A stretch of 64,000 nt of DNA from Strongyloides papillosus. Its lineage: Eukaryota > Nematoda > Chromadorea > Rhabditida > Strongyloididae. This document shows positions 14,886 through 25,831 of this stretch, in pieces. Below the pieces are notes generated by a model, which searched no databases, was not told the origin of the DNA, and was given only the letters and a program-made list of their open reading frames with translations. The position numbers and the translations under genes are program-made. Position 1 is the first letter of the stretch, and every line of letters begins with the position of its first letter. The stretch lies in NCBI GenBank assembly GCA_005656395.1, contig SRSI01000017.1, positions 650,301 through 714,300 of the forward strand, in the 5' to 3' direction.

Positions 14886-15951
14886 ATGTTTCTATTGTAC
14901 TTTTTCACGATGCTTTACTTACCATTAATTTATTCAAAACCGTTATCATTATCATATGAAGAAAGGAGTCTCATGGGTAAGATATAATTAATCTGTATAC
15001 ATGTATATAAACTCTTTTTAACAGATAAACTGGCTAACTTCAAATTCGATTCATTATTCAACAATTTCAAAGGTAAAACCTGTTCTGACGAATGCTTCCT
15101 CTCCTCAACAAAATCCTCAGCCAAATCCCTGACAGAGGCATTCTTCTCTAACTTAAAAGACAACGACAACATGTGCCAGAATTCATATCAAATCGAGAGG
15201 TGTATAAAAGAAAAAAGATGTAAAAACGACTGGTTGGCTGATGCTTTTATGCTCACATACAAAATAACCTGTCAAAAATACAATAAAGATGATGCCAATA
15301 TCAATGATACTCTTGGTAAAATAAAGTGCCTTCAGAATGACCCTAATGGGTTGCTTGTTATGTGTAGTAAGAATTGTAGTGTACAGAGTACCATTGAGAA
15401 GATCACTAATTTGGATGAGGAGGTGAAGATGATTGATTTTGTGAATGAGGAGGATAAGAAGGTTTTGGCGTTGCCGGATGTCTCTCCTGTCTGTCAGTCT
15501 TCGACTTGTTTTTTGGCTTGTGTTAAGAATAATCTTGATAAGGAGTGTGAGGAAGATAAGTTAAGTTCGTTCATGTAATTTGTTTGGGAAGTTGCTTAAT
15601 GTTGAGGGAAGTTTTTCACCTGGTAAGAAAGTGAGAGATTTACAATCTTACTTTGAGTATATGATCCAATCACAGTGTAAGAATATAGTTGGTCAGAAGA
15701 ATGTTGTTAAGATAAAAGAGCTTAAATCCAATCTACCTTCATCTGTTGGAATGGTAAATTTACGATCACCAATATTAAAATTCTTTTTTTAGGTTAGATC
15801 AGTTCCAGTAGCCCCCCTACCAAAAGACGAAGAATGCGAAGGATGTGGAAAAGACAGATTTGATTATATGTATCAAAAAAACTCGACAGAAATGTTGTCA
15901 TCTATCATGTCACAAATTAGGTCCTCACTAGATATGTTATTCAATAGCTGA
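14886..15951 (+). CDS. Secreted Cys-rich protein, possibly CPG4/DUF19-like, with one frameshift
   Basis: Exon 1 is 14886-14976 (signal peptide MFLLYFFTMLYLPLIYS), exon 2 is 15025-15753 and exon 3 is 15793-15951. The phases fit: G joins AT at the first intron, phase 0 at the second. The product has many Cys in pairs (CSDEC, CQNS, CIKEKRC, CSKNC, CFLAC, CEGCG), like nematode secreted CPG4/T20D4.11-type domains; that family call is tentative. Within exon 2 the frame closes with TAA at 15576-15578 and coding continues in the +1 frame from about 15567. Codon pattern and Cys content continue across the break. No splice pair removes it, so an extra base, a sequencing error or recoding is needed. The gene converges on the minus-strand gene ending at 16063. 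Confidence 0.6.
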
Positions 15952-15984
15952 AAATTATATATATATTGTATCAAAGACGTGTAG

Positions 15985-15990
15985 AATAAA
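15985..15990 (+). terminator. Poly(A) signal AATAAA
   Basis: Canonical hexamer 34 bases after the stop at 15951, followed by T/G-rich sequence. It suits 3' end formation of the Cys-rich gene in the short gap before the convergent gene. Confidence 0.6.
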
Positions 15991-16062
15991 GTATATTTGT
16001 AAAAAATTTATATTCATTTTGTTTACTCATCATATTTTACATATACAATAAAATGTTAATTT

Positions 16063-16821
16063 TTACTTAACATAATAATCGCTTAATTTTGATTTAAAAC
16101 AATTATAAGCATCTCGTTTAAACCCATTTTGACGAGAAAAGGTGCCAAAAAACTTTTTTAGTAATTGTTGAGCAAATGGCCTATCGTAATTGTTGATGAC
16201 GAAGAGTTCTGTGAAGATTTTGTTTGCTTGTTTGATGAATTTCTCGAAGTCGTGATTCATACCGTCGAGGGATTTGTTTCCCATTAGCATGTAGTTTAGT
16301 CTTACGTAAAGGAGTTGTCCTACGAATTTGGCGAATTTTACATACATCTGAGGGTACCCTTGGTTTTTGTAGTTATTCTCGATATATTTCAATAGATCCT
16401 GATCAACCTCAACAATCAAAGCCTGTTGTTTACGGTAAAGATTTATCGGATCCCCATACTTCTTATTCATATCATTGTCAAAACAAAATGAAGGAACAAA
16501 AAAATTGCTACTCCACAACTTCATTTTCTCCTCATCCTTCAAGTCAACAACCACCTGTGGTATGAATCTCGACTTATACGGTTGATTAATCTTCCTAACA
16601 AAACCCAACGGCAAAACAACCCGATAAATATCACAAATAAGATCAAGGTGATTGACAGTATAAGTAATGGCATCCAAAAAGGTACTAATGGCCATCGGAC
16701 CGAGGTGGCAGGCAGTACTCACAGACATACATAACATTATGCCTATAATTATGGGGGGCATCAAAGTTTTTGATAACGTAATTTTTTGAGAATATATTGT
16801 CTGTATTTGTGAAGAGGTACC
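16063..16821 (-). CDS. Probable C-terminal part of the ZSWIM8-like gene
   Basis: This frame is the same frame as the fourth segment of the upstream gene and is open from 16821, after a TGA at 16897-16899 and a double TAA at 16822-16827. Its end (QLLYVRLNYML, DFEKFIKQANKIF, FAQQLLKKFF) resembles in spacing the conserved C-terminus of ZSWIM8, where YIHHRL is followed by DF..AI..AR.AF and an ILQ.LKR helix. Read alone from Met at 16761 it would be a 232-aa protein with a weak signal-like start (IIIGIMLCMSVSTA). I prefer the C-terminal exon reading. I could not find an intron that removes both sets of stops in phase. Confidence 0.5.
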   Translation of the reverse strand, partial: GTSSQIQTIYSQKITLSKTLMPPIIIGIMLCMSVSTACHLGPMAISTFLDAITYTVNHLDLICDIYRVVLPLGFVRKINQPYKSRFIPQVVVDLKDEEKMKLWSSNFFVPSFCFDNDMNKKYGDPINLYRKQQALIVEVDQDLLKYIENNYKNQGYPQMYVKFAKFVGQLLYVRLNYMLMGNKSLDGMNHDFEKFIKQANKIFTELFVINNYDRPFAQQLLKKFFGTFSRQNGFKRDAYNCFKSKLSDYYVK

Positions 16822-16896
16822 TTATTAGGAGGTCAAAGCACCATTGAGCATTGTTATTTCTTTTTCATCTAATGGACTTGGGGTTGTTAGAAGATA

Positions 16897-19800
16897 TCAG
16901 TTGGAGGTCTCGAATTGGGGGGTGAAGTAATCGTAGTTTATTAGGCAGTTTTTTAGCAATGGATTTTCTGGCATTTCATTGTAGTCTTTCATGTAATGAT
17001 ATGAACAAAAGATATTGTGGTCAAGGAATATTGATGGGATGTCAGGGGATGAATTCTGTGGTGGAGGAAAATACATTTGCTGTGTCTGGTGATTCATCAT
17101 TGGGTCATGTCTCATGTTACTACCATTATACATCGGATACCATTGTTGGGGTGGGGGCATATTCATCCCATTACCAGGACGCGTATTCTGACCATACAAA
17201 CCATTAATCGGTGGTGGCACTCTTTGATAAGAAAAATTCCTCATATTTTGCATATTCTGTATATTTTGCATTTTTCCATACTCTAGAGTAAAATTTTTGC
17301 TTGTACTATTGCGAAAATCACGAAATGTGCTCTTTTCTGTATTTGCCCATAATGGAATTATTGGATTTTCAATGTACTCATTTGCCTTTCCATTTATTTT
17401 GCGATAGGTACCTTTCATGAATAGGTGTATGAATTGTTTTCCACATTCGTAGTATATTTTTCCGTCGATTTCGTTGTTGTAGAAGTGACCGAATGAGATG
17501 TGGTTTTTTAGATACTCCTCGTTTAGTTTTTCTTCATTATAGATACTGATTCTTTTATCGAGTTCATGGATGGCGCAAAGTGCTTTAAATACTAGATCAT
17601 CATTCTTTCTTAAAGTTAAAAAATTCAACATATCAATAGCAGCATTACCCCGTAAATTATCAACATACTGCAGTATCTGTACATACAACTCCGCCAAACC
17701 TATTCAAAATATCATCCCTATTAGACTGCATCGCCGTCGTCAACAACGCATACATCTCCATCGGCTTAAAACAATTCTCCCACCTAATCATCTTCAGCAC
17801 ATTCATAGCCTCTGCGTGAAAATTATCATAAGGCCGGAAGACGGTAAAAACATAACAAACATGCTCCCTGTTGTGTAGATAATTACCCTGAACTTTAAGG
17901 GATCCAACATAACAGGCGAAGAGTAAAGCTATTTTATAGAGAATATTATTCCTTATACCACGTCTATTTAGGGGACCATCGAAATCGAAGAATATTGCTG
18001 AGTCGAAACTTCCTCCGGCAGCTATGAAGATGCATTTTGTTAGTTGGACCATGTGTCTGGCGTAGAGACCGTAACATTTTTTAATGGGACCTTTTTTGGT
18101 GTGAGTGCAGGTTTCGGGACTGAGGGAGAAACAGTTTGCTCGGTTGTCAGAGTACAGGTGTCCGTAGTTTGTGTCTAGGATTTGGTTTACCATTATGTGG
18201 AGGATGTCTGGGAGGCTTGAGGCTTTTCTTATACACTCGATAACTATATGCCTCCTGGTGATGTAGTAACATTCAAAAAATAAGGGAAAATCACACTCTT
18301 TGACATTTGGACGGTACTCCAGGGCAGAATAAATAATCTTATCATACCTCTCCTTAAAATCCTCAACCCCATTCCCATTAATTTTACCAAACTTCTGAAG
18401 GTAATTCTCACAATAATTGGACATCTTTATCAGAAACGATATATTCAAAACTATCCTATTCTCAGGCTCCTTTGCAATCTCACACAATCGACATATCTTA
18501 TCAATACTCCTATAAAACATCCCAATAATAATATGTTGACAATCGGTATCCTCCATACCAGTTTCGATAAGAGAAAAAATCTTATCTTGAACAGCCCATA
18601 AATACACCTCTTCATCATCATCAAACAAGAATGGTCTTGGATGTGTCAGGACAGTGAATAATAAATCACAGAATGATTCAATTCTGAACATGTATAACAT
18701 ATCTTTGGCGATGACAAGTGCCATATCGTAGATTAGTTTGATGTTACTGTAGATTTCCCGGTATTTTTCTTTTAAGTAGAATTTGTTGTTTTCGTGGATG
18801 TTGTCGTAGGGGTTTTTGCACCTGAAACATAAGGATTCCTTCTAATGATGGGTTTGGATTGATTTCATTACTACAAACATATAAACTATCAATATCCCGC
18901 TTAATATTAACCCAATCCTGAAGATTGCTTTTGATAAAATTAACATAATCAGTGGTTGTACTTGAATTCTTACACACCTCATTCTTCTGGCATATCAACT
19001 TAACATCATACCGTCCATATATAGTACCCTTCATCTCAATCAACTGATCCACACTGGGAAAGGTTGAATTCAAATAAATAGTCTCAGCAAAAACCGGTTC
19101 AAAAATCATCCTATATATAGGCCCACACTTATCAATAAACTCACTAATAACCCTAAACAACAAACTACCCTTCAATTCATCTTCATAATTCGGTAAATTC
19201 ATTATCCCCCTAAAATACGTCTCATTATCAACATGTTGATACCTATCATACATAATCATATTACATTCTTTAATAATCTGCATCACCATCCTATCAAAGG
19301 ATGATTTATAAATAATATTACCAAAGGTCTCATCATTAGTCTCCAGGACACTGTTATTTCTGAATAGTATATTACTGTGTCGGGTTAGTATTACAAAACA
19401 AAGGTGTCTTAATAATAAAAGATCGTTTTTTGTGATATCTTTATCATGTATATAGTGTCTTATGTAACTTCCACATTCGTTGATGATGTAGTAGATGATT
19501 TTTATTTTTGCTTCTTTCTCCACTGTCTCCGGGCACATGTTTATTATTTGACCAACCATGTCTATGCGGGGACGGCAGTCACTTACGAAGATTGATCTAT
19601 AGACGTTTAGGCTTCTGTCTTTGGCCCCAGCTATGTATTTTTCTATACGTTCGTTGTCTAGGATTTTTATTAGGAATACTAGTGATGCATATAGGCCGCA
19701 GGTTTCGAATTTATATACCATCTCCTGGACTTTCATTAAAGAACTCGATAAATTAATTAACGACTTATTATTCGATGTTAACTTCAAAAACTTAATCGTC

Positions 19801-20787
19801 TGTTCATGTCAAGGAAGCAGCATGCAAAGGCATCGCCAAAGATTCATAATCAACCACATTCAAATTCAGGTGTATCTCATCAAAAGCCGAGATGACCGGA
19901 GAGATGGTCTGAAAGATAAACCTCAACTTCGTCAGTATCGTTTCATGTCCCATCCCAGTTGTCACATCAATAAACCCCTTCGACAACGTACTATTCGGTT
20001 TGGTGTGATCAATATTCTCTATAATATCAAAGAGATCATGCATCTTCTCTGGGGTTAGGTGGGGTATGATGTGCATGCAGATGTTTTTGGCTTCATCACC
20101 ACCTTTGTTTTGTAGTTGGTAGATTATTGGGATGTCGATTTTTACGGAGGATGGTTTGACGATTCTTGTTATTATTGAAGCGACTATATGGCTGCACCAC
20201 CGGCCTTTTTTTGGTCCCTCTGTGCAGGTGCAATCGGCGCGGGAGATGAATTGCCTCTCGAAGGAGATGAAGACTCTGGCAATGTTTTTGAAGGCTTCTT
20301 TGTCTATTGGGATGACACTATCGCAGTAGATGTTTTGTGAAAATTTATCCTCCACATGAGCTGTTAATGTGAAACCAACTTGGATGATACTTGTTACTGC
20401 ATTCCTCTCAAATAGCGATAATCCCTCATAAAAATTCGTTGGGGACCCATTATTCAGGACGGTCCAATGGTAGATCTCACCAATATCTCTAGGAAATGTA
20501 TATGGCATGATAACTTTAACAAAGTCATCTGGTAACATACCTTGTCTCGGTTCGTTCCAGATCCCCCTCATCTCGGAGGTTGTCCTCTTAAGGTAGTGTC
20601 TGTATAGTTCATTGAGATCATCGAAAGTGAAACGTTTCCCTAAGACATCAGCTGATATCTCGCTTAGCCTCTTGGCTTTTTTGCTTTTCAAATTCTCCAC
20701 ATACTCACGCAGGAGTTGTGTCTTGTATATAGATGCGAATGTAAGAGCGAATTTCCCGTTATGATCATCCAGTGACTGTTCATCCAT
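16897..20787 (-). CDS. ZSWIM8/EBAX-1-like SWIM zinc-finger protein, broken by three +1 shifts
   Basis: Four long frames follow each other: 20787-19804, 19787-18744, 18841-17660 and 17703-16897. The first holds a BC-box-like helix (LSEISADVLGKRFTFDDL, about residues 41-58), the ZSWIM lead-in (IYHWTVLNNGSP, then IIQVGFTLTAHV) and a SWIM finger, CTC then GPKKGRWCSHIVASI (CxC...CxH). In this family the BC box recruits elongin B/C and cullin-2, making a substrate receptor of an E3 ligase; C. elegans EBAX-1 acts in axon guidance quality control, and ZSWIM8 in microRNA decay. The middle is helical; the fourth frame has a Pro/Gln/Met-rich low-complexity stretch as in ZSWIM8. Each join needs the same +1 shift: at 19804-19809, within 18744-18841, and within 17660-17703. 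It may be a decaying copy or carry assembly errors. The family call is by eye. Confidence 0.65.
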
Positions 20788-23061
20788 CTCCTAATTTACA
20801 CTCTCTCCAACCAAATATATATATATGATATAAATTCAAATACTTAACTAATTTATAAATAGATAAAAATTATATATATGTACACAAAAATAAATTATAT
20901 ATTCATACAGTTGTGTTGTCTCCAGAAAATATATAAATCTTTAAATTAAATGAGGGCACACTTTTTCTGAAAAGTTAATAAAAACATTATTTAATATACA
21001 CATAAATTATAATTAACATTTAAAGATTAATATACACGACTGTAGGAGATAGTTGTGGTGTTGACGATAAGGAGTGGAGAATATTTTTACCGAAAAATGT
21101 TAGTTATTCTAAGAATATTATTAAATGTCTTTTTTATGGAAGTGTGTATCTTTTGTTGTGATGTTGAGAGGGTATTGTGAAAAGATGGATAGAGATGATT
21201 AAGAAAGTGTTTGGACATAGTGATATGTAAAATGGTAAAAGATAAGATAAAAACAAATTATGACTAATTATTAGTTTATCTTAAATAGAATTATGGTAAT
21301 TTTAAACACAAACATGATTCATCCTATGAGTACATTAGATTAAGCTGAAAAAAGTTGGAAAAACAAATGATTAAAAATATTATTTATGGAATAATAAAAC
21401 GGATTAGCAGACAGTTTTGTCTTAGAGATTGTCATAAACATTTCCTTTTAATTAAAAAGTTAGGGATTAAAAATATAAGGTGTGGCAAAAGTCATATGGA
21501 CAAAATGCTTGAAATTTAAATATATCAACCCACGTTTTATGAGTAAAAAAGAATAAAAAAATAACTTATTTTTTTTATTGTTATACGTTATATCAATTTT
21601 CCATAAACAAAATGAAAAATGATATAAATGATGTTTAGATGAATTTATAAAATTATTTCCTTAATTGGTGTACAGTGTGGATAAACATTTTTAACTTAAA
21701 TATCTTTAGCTGGGATTTTTACGATAATTAAGGAGAATACGAACTAGAAGATGTCATCATTATAATATTATCCCTGTATTATGAGGATTATGATTAAAAA
21801 TAGTAGAAAAAAAATGTTTTAGAAAGATATTAAAAGATTTTCCCCTATCAAAATTCGTCAGCATTTCAAATCATTAGTATTAAAACTTACTATCACTCCT
21901 ATCACATCAAAACACATCATCCTCAAACATAAACATCCCACGAAAATCATCATCTCCCATCTCTATAAATCACATAAACAATAAACATCCAATGAACCAA
22001 AAATTAAAACAACTCCCCGGTACCACATAAACCAAACAACTTTTTTAAAATTTAAATGGACATAGAGAAAAAAAACAATGCTAAAACATAAAAAACACCC
22101 CAGCACACTGGGAGGAAAAAATAGAGTCATTAAAAAAATTACCCTAAAAGCCAGTACATATATTTTATAAATTAAAATATATCACACATTAGAATGCACA
22201 ATCAAAAAGGTCTTTGTGCTTTGTCATTGACGAAATCTCGAACCGATAAAACATTGGAGTGCTGTTGATGAGAAGGTTTTTAGGATTGGTTTAAGAGATG
22301 TGTGTGGAGATGGTGGATGTAAAAAAATTATTTTTTATGGTTTTTTATGGGTTTTTTTTCATCTCTCTTTTGATGTGGTGATGTTTTACGTTGAATGAAG
22401 GTGTTTGGAAAAAAATGTGTAAATTGAAGGTGAATGAAAGGACATCATATAATGAGTGTCACACTTATATCAATATATACTCCTACAACAAAAAACATTT
22501 CAACATACTAAGAGTGTAAAGTGTATTACAATTTTATTTATCAAATTTTGTGATTGCAACATCTTTTAGAAGTTAAAAAAATTAAACAGTCATTAAAAGT
22601 ATAAAATGGGATGTTTTAAATGATTTTGATAACCAAAACGTTCCTTCATATCACTCCTCTCCTTCCCCATGCCCAACGCCAAAATACACATCCACTAAAA
22701 AAGTTAAGGTTTTATTGGTAGATAAATTTTTAACACTCTCAAAATTATTACAATTATACATGTTTAATATAATATTATAGTTTTATGTTCTCATTTCTAC
22801 CAACCTTCTCTACATCGAAACTGTAAAATAAAAGGTCAAGGACCAAGTAGAAAAAGTATTATCAGAAAATATATGCCTTTGCTGGGTTATGTAATTTGTT
22901 AAGACATAAGAAGTTTGGTTTGTTCATTAGTAAATTAATTAATTAATTAGTCCATGTATTTGTAATTTTTATTTCTTTTTATAGTTTACATAATCATTCT
23001 TCATACCCTGGTTTGAGAGGAGAAGAAGGAGTAAGGAAGAAAAAGGAGAAGGAGATATATC
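20788..23061. other. Intergenic region with opposite-skew blocks
   Basis: No coding exon seen. It should contain the promoters of the divergent genes starting at 20787 (minus) and 23062 (plus). By eye, 21850-22200 on the plus strand is C/A-rich and 22200-22460 is G/T-rich, the same alternation seen in the exons of the preceding genes. A short T/A palindromic run (TTAATTAATTAATTAG) lies near 22935. Confidence 0.5.
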
Positions 23062-24936
23062 ATGTTAAGGCAATTGTTAGCTAGAACTAATGATAATGTC
23101 ATTCAGGAGAACCAATATTTTGTGGAGAATGGTTTTAATAACCAAGCTGGGCAGGTTCCTGGAGTTAGTGGAACGACAAATATTAACAATAATTCTGGGT
23201 ACCTATTACCAGTGCCATCATCCTCATTCATAACAGGTACAGACTCCTACCCATTAAAAGATAAACATTCTCTCTCATCTAATGACAGTATAGTTGGTAA
23301 TCTTAATATTCTACCTAATGTTCCACAGGCATTTATTGGTACCACAAATACCGGTAATCATAATTATAATTATTATAATAATAACTCAGCAACATACAAT
23401 AATTATACAACAACAACAACTCCTAACCATGACTCAATAGCTTTAAATGGAGGCCAACTTTCCAACAATGAAAACGGGTTTTATTTTGATGGAAACAGTG
23501 GTGAATTTTGTCAGAGTTACTTATTTAGTAATGAGAGTAATAGTAATAATGGCAATAGCGGCAATGTAGGGATTTCAGATGGTGATTGGTAGGTATATTT
23601 TAAATGCTTTTTATCTCCAATAACTATAAAATTTTTCTTTAACAGGAATCAGCAATATAATCTACCATTCGTACCAATAAACAAAGATTCACCAATCTAT
23701 AATGGTAATAATAATTTTAGTAATGGAATAAATCAAAATTACTTTCAAAGGAGTATTGGTATTGATAATAATAATACATTAGAGATTAATGGACACCCAA
23801 AAAGTGTTGACGACACCAACTACCGGAATTCAGTGACATCCATTAGTTCCATTAACTCTATTACATCAATATCCACCAAACAGCTAAATAAACCTCTCCG
23901 TAAACCATCTCGTTCAATACGATCGTCACAAGCAGCCTTCTCTGAGGCCTTCAGAAAAATGGCACTCCTCCGGCATATTAATAATAGGTGTGATGAGGAG
24001 GCGAATTATTACTCTATTGATGATACAGAAATTGGACCAGTACGTTGTGTTGCCTGTCTTGGGGAGTACCCTTCGAAGAGGAGCCTAACCGGGCATATAG
24101 GAAGGAATGAGAAGTGTCGTGAAATTATAGGTAGAAATTATTTGGATCAATTATCACAGAATGGGAATAAGAATATATTGATAGCTGATTATTCTAATGA
24201 TGGTATTAGTCCCGTCTGCCCTTATTGTGATAGATTTATCTCACATTACAAGGGAAATATCAGAAGGCACATCAATCAATGTCTAAAGAATGATAAGAAA
24301 AAACGTTGTAGGAAAAGTAAGGAGAATAAAGAGGAGTATGATAATGGTACAATAAGTACAAGTATTAATAATAACAACAACAACAACAATAATAGTTATG
24401 ATAGTTTAAATACCCCAAAATCTGTAGAGTGTCAGAATGTGACAAGTAGTAGCAAGCAAACACCAAGTTTTGATGATCCATTTATGTGTAATCTTTGTTC
24501 ATTTTTAACAGTCTACAAAGGGAATATGAAAAGGCACTTGATGGCTTGCCATAATTATAATGATATTATATTCCGTACTGGTACTATTGACCTAGAACAG
24601 CTACATGCATCACGTCAGGGGAAGACGATATCACCGTCATTGTTGATGAGGTTAACGAAAAAAGGAAAGAAATGTGTACAAGAAGGTGGGGAAGGTAATG
24701 ATAAAAATTTACCTCAATACTCAAATACTAATGGTACCTTCAACACCAATATTGATAATGAATATCAAATAAAAAATAACAACAATAAAAAAAGGTATGA
24801 GGAAAAAAAAAGTATACAAGTAAGCTGTAACATTAATGGTGTAACAAGGAAATTATCACCAGGTGCCGAAGCTAGAATAGATACCTCTGTCCAAACAGTC
24901 ATCGAAAATGGGTTGTCATATTATTCTACCATTTAA
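23062..24936 (+). CDS. Three-finger C2H2/C2HC zinc-finger protein
   Basis: Two exons, 23062-23588 and 23646-24936, join in phase 2/1 to restore a Trp codon, giving about 605 aa. The N-terminal 300 residues are Asn/Ser-rich and low in complexity (AAT/AAC runs), typical of a disordered regulatory region. Three fingers follow: CVACLGEYPSKRSLTGH (from residue ~310), CPYCDRFISHYKGNIRRH (~367) and CNLCSFLTVYKGNMKRH (~457). Each has two Cys, one His and a last ligand that can be Cys (H-x3-C or H-x5-C), so they are C2HC-like. The second and third share the YKGN.(R/K)RH helix. Likely a nuclear DNA-binding regulator; I cannot name the ortholog. The start codon follows a purine-rich leader (GGAGAAGGAG) and is the first Met. 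Confidence 0.8.
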
Positions 24937-25566
24937 AATATTTATATTTTTACTAAAATAATTTATCATTGTAATAATTAATCATTTTTAAAATATCTCC
25001 GAAATTTAATTTTAGGAAATCTTACATTTAATATTATATTATTTTTTTATATATATACATAATATACAACAAATATATATGTATATAAAATTTATTTGAA
25101 AAATGTAGCAGGTATTGTAAAATATATTTTAATGTTATAAATATTATTGAAAGTTATATAGTAAAGGTTTGGTTAGAAAAATGTGTCGTCTCGTTTCAAG
25201 TCAAAAAGGGAAAAGACATACATTGTGTGAGTGTAGGGTTTTTGAAACATTACTTATTTATACTAAAGATTGTTGTATTTATAATAAAGTTATACACATA
25301 TCACATATGATTCCTTGAAACCCCTACGTCAAGTTTAACCGGGAAGATTGAATGATTAGTAATTATTAAGTATATGTGATGTATAATACAAGCAAAAGGT
25401 GGACTATGCTCAGGAAGGTCGCCAGAAAAAGAAAGGGTTTAGAGTTACTGTTTGTTTTACACGACTCTCTATTACATCTTTTACTTTTATCTTTTAAATA
25501 TATTGTATTCATTTATTATTACTCTCTTTGTTTGTAATTAACTATATTAAAATAATAATAATAATT
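24937..25566. other. A+T-rich intergenic sequence
   Basis: 3' flank of the zinc-finger gene and 5' flank of the small gene at 25567. TA-rich around 25050-25090; nothing else recognised. Confidence 0.5.
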
Positions 25567-25746
25567 ATGTTAGCTAATATGGATAAAAAAAATGATTCAA
25601 ATAAAAATGGTGATAGTAACGCACAGAAAAATGAGACTCAATCATCAACTTTAAAAGAACCAAAAAAATGTGATAGCTGTTCTTATAAATGTGTTAATGA
25701 TACCCTCCTTGACAGTCATAAGAAATCTCACCAAGCTTTTCGATAA
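25567..25746 (+). CDS. Small single C2H2 zinc-finger protein (59 aa)
   Basis: Starts at ATG 25567 (an upstream in-frame TTG is not a likely start). The product is 59 aa: a Lys/Asn/Asp-rich N-terminus and one finger, CDSCSYKCVNDTLLDSHKKSH, with C-x2-C-x12-H-x3-H spacing, ending 4 residues after the finger. It is short for a transcription factor; a stand-alone finger may bind RNA or protein, or the ORF may be a terminal exon. No splice acceptor clearly precedes it. It lies 630 bp downstream of the three-finger gene on the same strand. Confidence 0.5.
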   Translation: MLANMDKKNDSNKNGDSNAQKNETQSSTLKEPKKCDSCSYKCVNDTLLDSHKKSHQAFR

Positions 25747-25831
25747 TGGCTATTATTAATCAACAAATTTCTTTATCTTTATATTATTTAATATTAATTC
25801 ACTATGTAATAAGTTGTTAATAAAATATTGT

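Noticed and set aside
16897..16899. TGA as a selenocysteine codon
   Set aside because: ZSWIM8 is not a known selenoprotein and two TAA codons follow in the same frame; no SECIS element was identified.
17660..17720. Tiny intron (about 32 bases, GTTTGG..TGCAG) to explain the third frame break
   Set aside because: Too short for a nematode intron and it would remove residues that look coding.
16959..20329. Several plus-strand ORFs of 65-145 codons
   Set aside because: All lie antisense to the ZSWIM8-like frames and show no domain; they are shadows.
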